Positions 7,740 to 8,804 of a stretch of 8,804 nt of DNA are shown here, one piece after another. The translations under genes and the position numbers were made by a program. The stretch's first letter is position 1. Each line of letters begins with the position of its first letter. Origin of the DNA: Pseudomonadota bacterium. Its GTDB lineage: Bacteria; Pseudomonadota; Alphaproteobacteria; Rhizobiales; Hyphomicrobiaceae. Under the pieces are notes generated by a model. It was not told the DNA's origin, made no database searches, and saw only the letters and a list, made by a program, of their open reading frames with translations. The stretch spans positions 1 to 8,804 of the forward strand of contig JAKALI010000138.1 in the NCBI GenBank assembly GCA_021813195.1. Direction: 5' to 3'.

Positions 7740-7899
7740 AGTGGACTCCTTTCCCTCACGGCCTAAACGTAGGAACGCAGAGGCCAGATCGCGAGAGGGC
7801 CGCATCACATCGCCTTCACGATCAATTGCGTTATGGTATACTGTAACAAGCGATACGTTTCACCATCGCGCGCTTGAGCCCCGCGACGGAGGTGAAGAC
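7740..7899. promoter_or_regulatory. Divergent promoter region with extended -10 and imperfect palindrome
   Basis: An extended -10, TGGTATACT (7834-7842), points toward the gene at 7900; no good -35 lies 17 bases upstream. It sits inside an 18-base imperfect palindrome at 7830-7847 (GTTA-tg-GTATAC-tg-TAAC), 14 of 18 positions symmetric. The palindrome would place a bound repressor over the promoter. The divergent TetR-like gene is an obvious candidate, but this is inferred. The 15 bases from 7834 match 13 of 15 in the perfect palindrome region starting at 8257. Confidence 0.5.
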
Positions 7900-8205
7900 A
7901 TGAGACAAACATCCGCTATCAGAACATGTTCCCGCGCCTGCCTCGCCGCCATCTGCGCGGTAGCGTTCCTTGCCCAGCCTGCTCGGGCCGGCGGACTTCC
8001 CGAGGGTCCGTGTGCCGCCACCGTCAAGGCGATCGGACCAACCGTCAGCCATACGATGGGCGAAGCACCCGACGGCCGCCCCGCATTGCTGGCCATCGTG
8101 CGCGCCGAGGGCCGGGAATACCTCGTGCGCTGCGACCCCGAGACGGGCCTTGTGAACGATGTTTCACCGCGGCGGCGTGCGGATCGGGAAACCCAGCAGC
8201 CGTAG
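7900..8205 (+). CDS. Small secreted protein of unknown function
   Basis: The product has 101 residues. A Sec signal peptide covers residues 1-30 (positive MRQTSAIRTCSR, an Ala/Leu/Val core, then a cut after QPARA), leaving a mature protein of 71 residues. The ATG at 7900 has a near-perfect ribosome site, GGAGGTGA, 5 bases upstream; longer in-frame extensions back to 7543 run through the TetR-like gene and are not credible. The mature part has two Cys (38 and 78) that could form a disulfide, and a segment GREYLVRCDPETGLVNDV that faintly recalls the C-terminal half of a PepSY-type domain. I do not recognise the family. The C-terminus is Arg/Gln-rich. Its promoter overlaps a palindrome next to the divergent TetR-like gene, which may control it. 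Confidence 0.75.
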   Translation: MRQTSAIRTCSRACLAAICAVAFLAQPARAGGLPEGPCAATVKAIGPTVSHTMGEAPDGRPALLAIVRAEGREYLVRCDPETGLVNDVSPRRRADRETQQP

Positions 8206-8258
8206 CCAGACGCCCAACACGAGTTCGTGATCGGGAAATCTTCTGCTTGATTGAAATG

Positions 8259-8277
8259 GTATAATGTTACATTATAC
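8259..8277. promoter_or_regulatory. Perfect 19-base palindrome with a TATAAT -10-like element on both strands
   Basis: GTATAATGT-T-ACATTATAC has two perfect 9-base arms around one central base. On the plus strand it forms an extended -10 (TGGTATAAT, 8257-8265); the minus strand has the same TATAATG. I see no good -35. The 9-1-9 layout is typical of Fur-family operators (Fur, Zur) and also fits some TetR-family sites, so it is probably an operator placed directly on a promoter. Which protein binds it cannot be told from sequence. Confidence 0.6.
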
Positions 8278-8542
8278 ATGTGTGATCGGTTGGAAGTCCA
8301 GGTCTCGCCGGTCACGATGTGAGCAAGCGAGCGGACGTCTCCGGTCCGCTCGACGCTTTGAAGCGGCGGGGCACCCCGCAGGCGAGGTTGGCGAAACAGC
8401 TTCCTCCGGTTTCGCGATCCCCGCCGGGCCCTCCGGTCCACCCGCCACAAAAGGAAGCGGTCACCGTGTCTCCCGCCGGTCCCGCTTAATGCGAGCCGCC
8501 GCGCTCGAGCGGCCGCGGGCTTTGCCAGCATGACCTCCAACA
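8278..8542 (+). ncRNA. Candidate structured small RNA downstream of the palindromic promoter
   Basis: Transcription from the -10 at 8260-8265 would begin near 8272. The RNA would contain a perfect 9-bp stem (CGAGCGGAC 8328-8336 with GTCCGCTCG 8344-8352, 7-base loop), a short GC stem at 8366-8379 and a 7-bp stem (GCGAAAC 8391-8397 with GTTTCGC 8409-8415, 11-base loop). The only frames are very short, for example 14 codons from ATG 8278. It runs toward the convergent proC end with no clear terminator, so the 3' end is a guess. High GC alone produces hairpins, hence the low confidence. Confidence 0.25.
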
Positions 8543-8804
8543 TTACTGGCTCAGCTCGCGGCTGCGGCGCACCGCGGCATCAACCGCTCGCCGCATCAGC
8601 TGCGACAACCCATTATCATCCATCAGAACCTCCAGCGCTGCGGCTGTTGTTCCACCGGGTGATGTCACGTTGGCGCGCAGCGTCGAAGCTGAGAGCGCAG
8701 ATCGATGAAGCAGTTCGCCCGCACCCGACACGGTTTCGCGCGCGAGCTTCTGGGCCAAGTCGTCAGCCAGACCCTGCTCCCGCCCGGCAGCCGCCAAACA
8801 CTCC
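8543..8804 (-). CDS. proC: Pyrroline-5-carboxylate reductase, C-terminal part (start beyond right edge)
   Basis: The last 86 codons are present, ending at TAA (8545-8543); the N-terminal NADP-binding Rossmann domain lies outside the window. The visible part is the helical dimerisation domain with the family signature VTSPGGTTAAALEVL, preceded by LAAAGREQGLADDLAQKLA and followed by AVDAAVRRSRELSQ. ProC catalyses the last step of proline synthesis, reduction of 1-pyrroline-5-carboxylate with NAD(P)H in the cytoplasm. The TTG at 8797 is only an internal codon, since the frame continues to the window edge in good agreement with the family. The gene converges on the hairpin-rich non-coding region. 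A weak hairpin near 8495-8515 could act as terminator, but no T-run follows it. Confidence 0.93.
   Translation of the reverse strand, partial: ECLAAAGREQGLADDLAQKLARETVSGAGELLHRSALSASTLRANVTSPGGTTAAALEVLMDDNGLSQLMRRAVDAAVRRSRELSQ

Larger units (their letters stand above)
8206..8542. other. Non-coding region with palindromic promoter and several hairpins
   Basis: These 337 bases between the small secreted gene and the convergent proC end hold no convincing gene. The plus frame starting inside the palindrome at 8264 and the minus frame across 7860-8543 both look like high-GC shadows. The region contains the 19-base palindrome at 8259-8277 and hairpins at 8328-8352, 8366-8379 and 8391-8415. The motifs of SRP RNA, RNase P RNA and tmRNA that I know are not there. 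Confidence 0.5.

Noticed and set aside
8259..8277. Firm assignment of the palindrome as a Zur or Fur box
   Set aside because: Only the 9-1-9 layout fits; the bases do not match a consensus well enough, and no Fur-family gene is in the window.
8264..8533. 89-codon plus-strand frame
   Set aside because: It would start inside the promoter palindrome with no ribosome site, and its composition (Arg/Ser/Ala/Pro) looks non-coding.
7860..8543. 227-codon minus-strand frame
   Set aside because: It overlaps the well-supported secreted gene at 7900-8205 and the palindromic promoter, is Arg-rich, and shows no recognisable motif.

Overview
The window is GC-rich, with one A/T-rich island at about 4900-5100. 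It looks like chromosomal DNA of a Gram-negative bacterium, most likely an alphaproteobacterium. That placement rests on gene content and codon style (giant repeat exoprotein, secreted FAS1 protein, redoxin with a His/Cys tail, TetR/COQ9-like protein, proC). It is inference, because no rRNA or strongly lineage-specific marker is present.

Layout. Positions 1-4794 (minus strand) are the N-terminal 1598 codons of one very large repeat protein that runs off the left edge without a stop. It has a unique N-terminal region of about 290 residues, one cadherin-like (tandem-95-type) domain, then nine modules of roughly 125-150 residues of the kind found in giant RTX/type I-secreted adhesins. Two adjacent module pairs form a 273-residue (819-base) duplication. 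Positions 4795-5256 are non-coding, with an A/T-rich stretch and a strong hairpin. A secreted single-domain fasciclin (FAS1) protein follows on the minus strand (5257-5862). A 425-base divergent intergenic region separates it from a plus-strand redoxin gene (6288-6992), whose product ends in a His/Cys-rich tail resembling that of SlyD and whose usual CPGC motif reads CPGS. A TetR-type (or COQ9-like) gene converges on it (7059-7739, minus). Diverging from that is a small secreted protein of unknown function (7900-8205, plus). The right edge holds the C-terminal part of proC (8543-8804, minus).

How the parts relate. The repeat protein and the FAS1 protein are both plausible surface or adhesion proteins lying in the same direction, but 462 bases and a hairpin separate them, so they are probably separate transcription units. 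The redoxin tail points to binding of a transition metal. The most unusual regulatory DNA is a perfect 19-base palindrome (8259-8277) that contains a TATAAT -10-like sequence on each strand. A related sequence (13 of 15 bases) overlaps the presumed -10 of the small secreted gene next to the TetR-like gene. Downstream of the palindrome lie about 265 bases with several stable hairpins and no convincing reading frame, a candidate small RNA. I see no CRISPR array, tRNA, rRNA, insertion sequence or phage gene.
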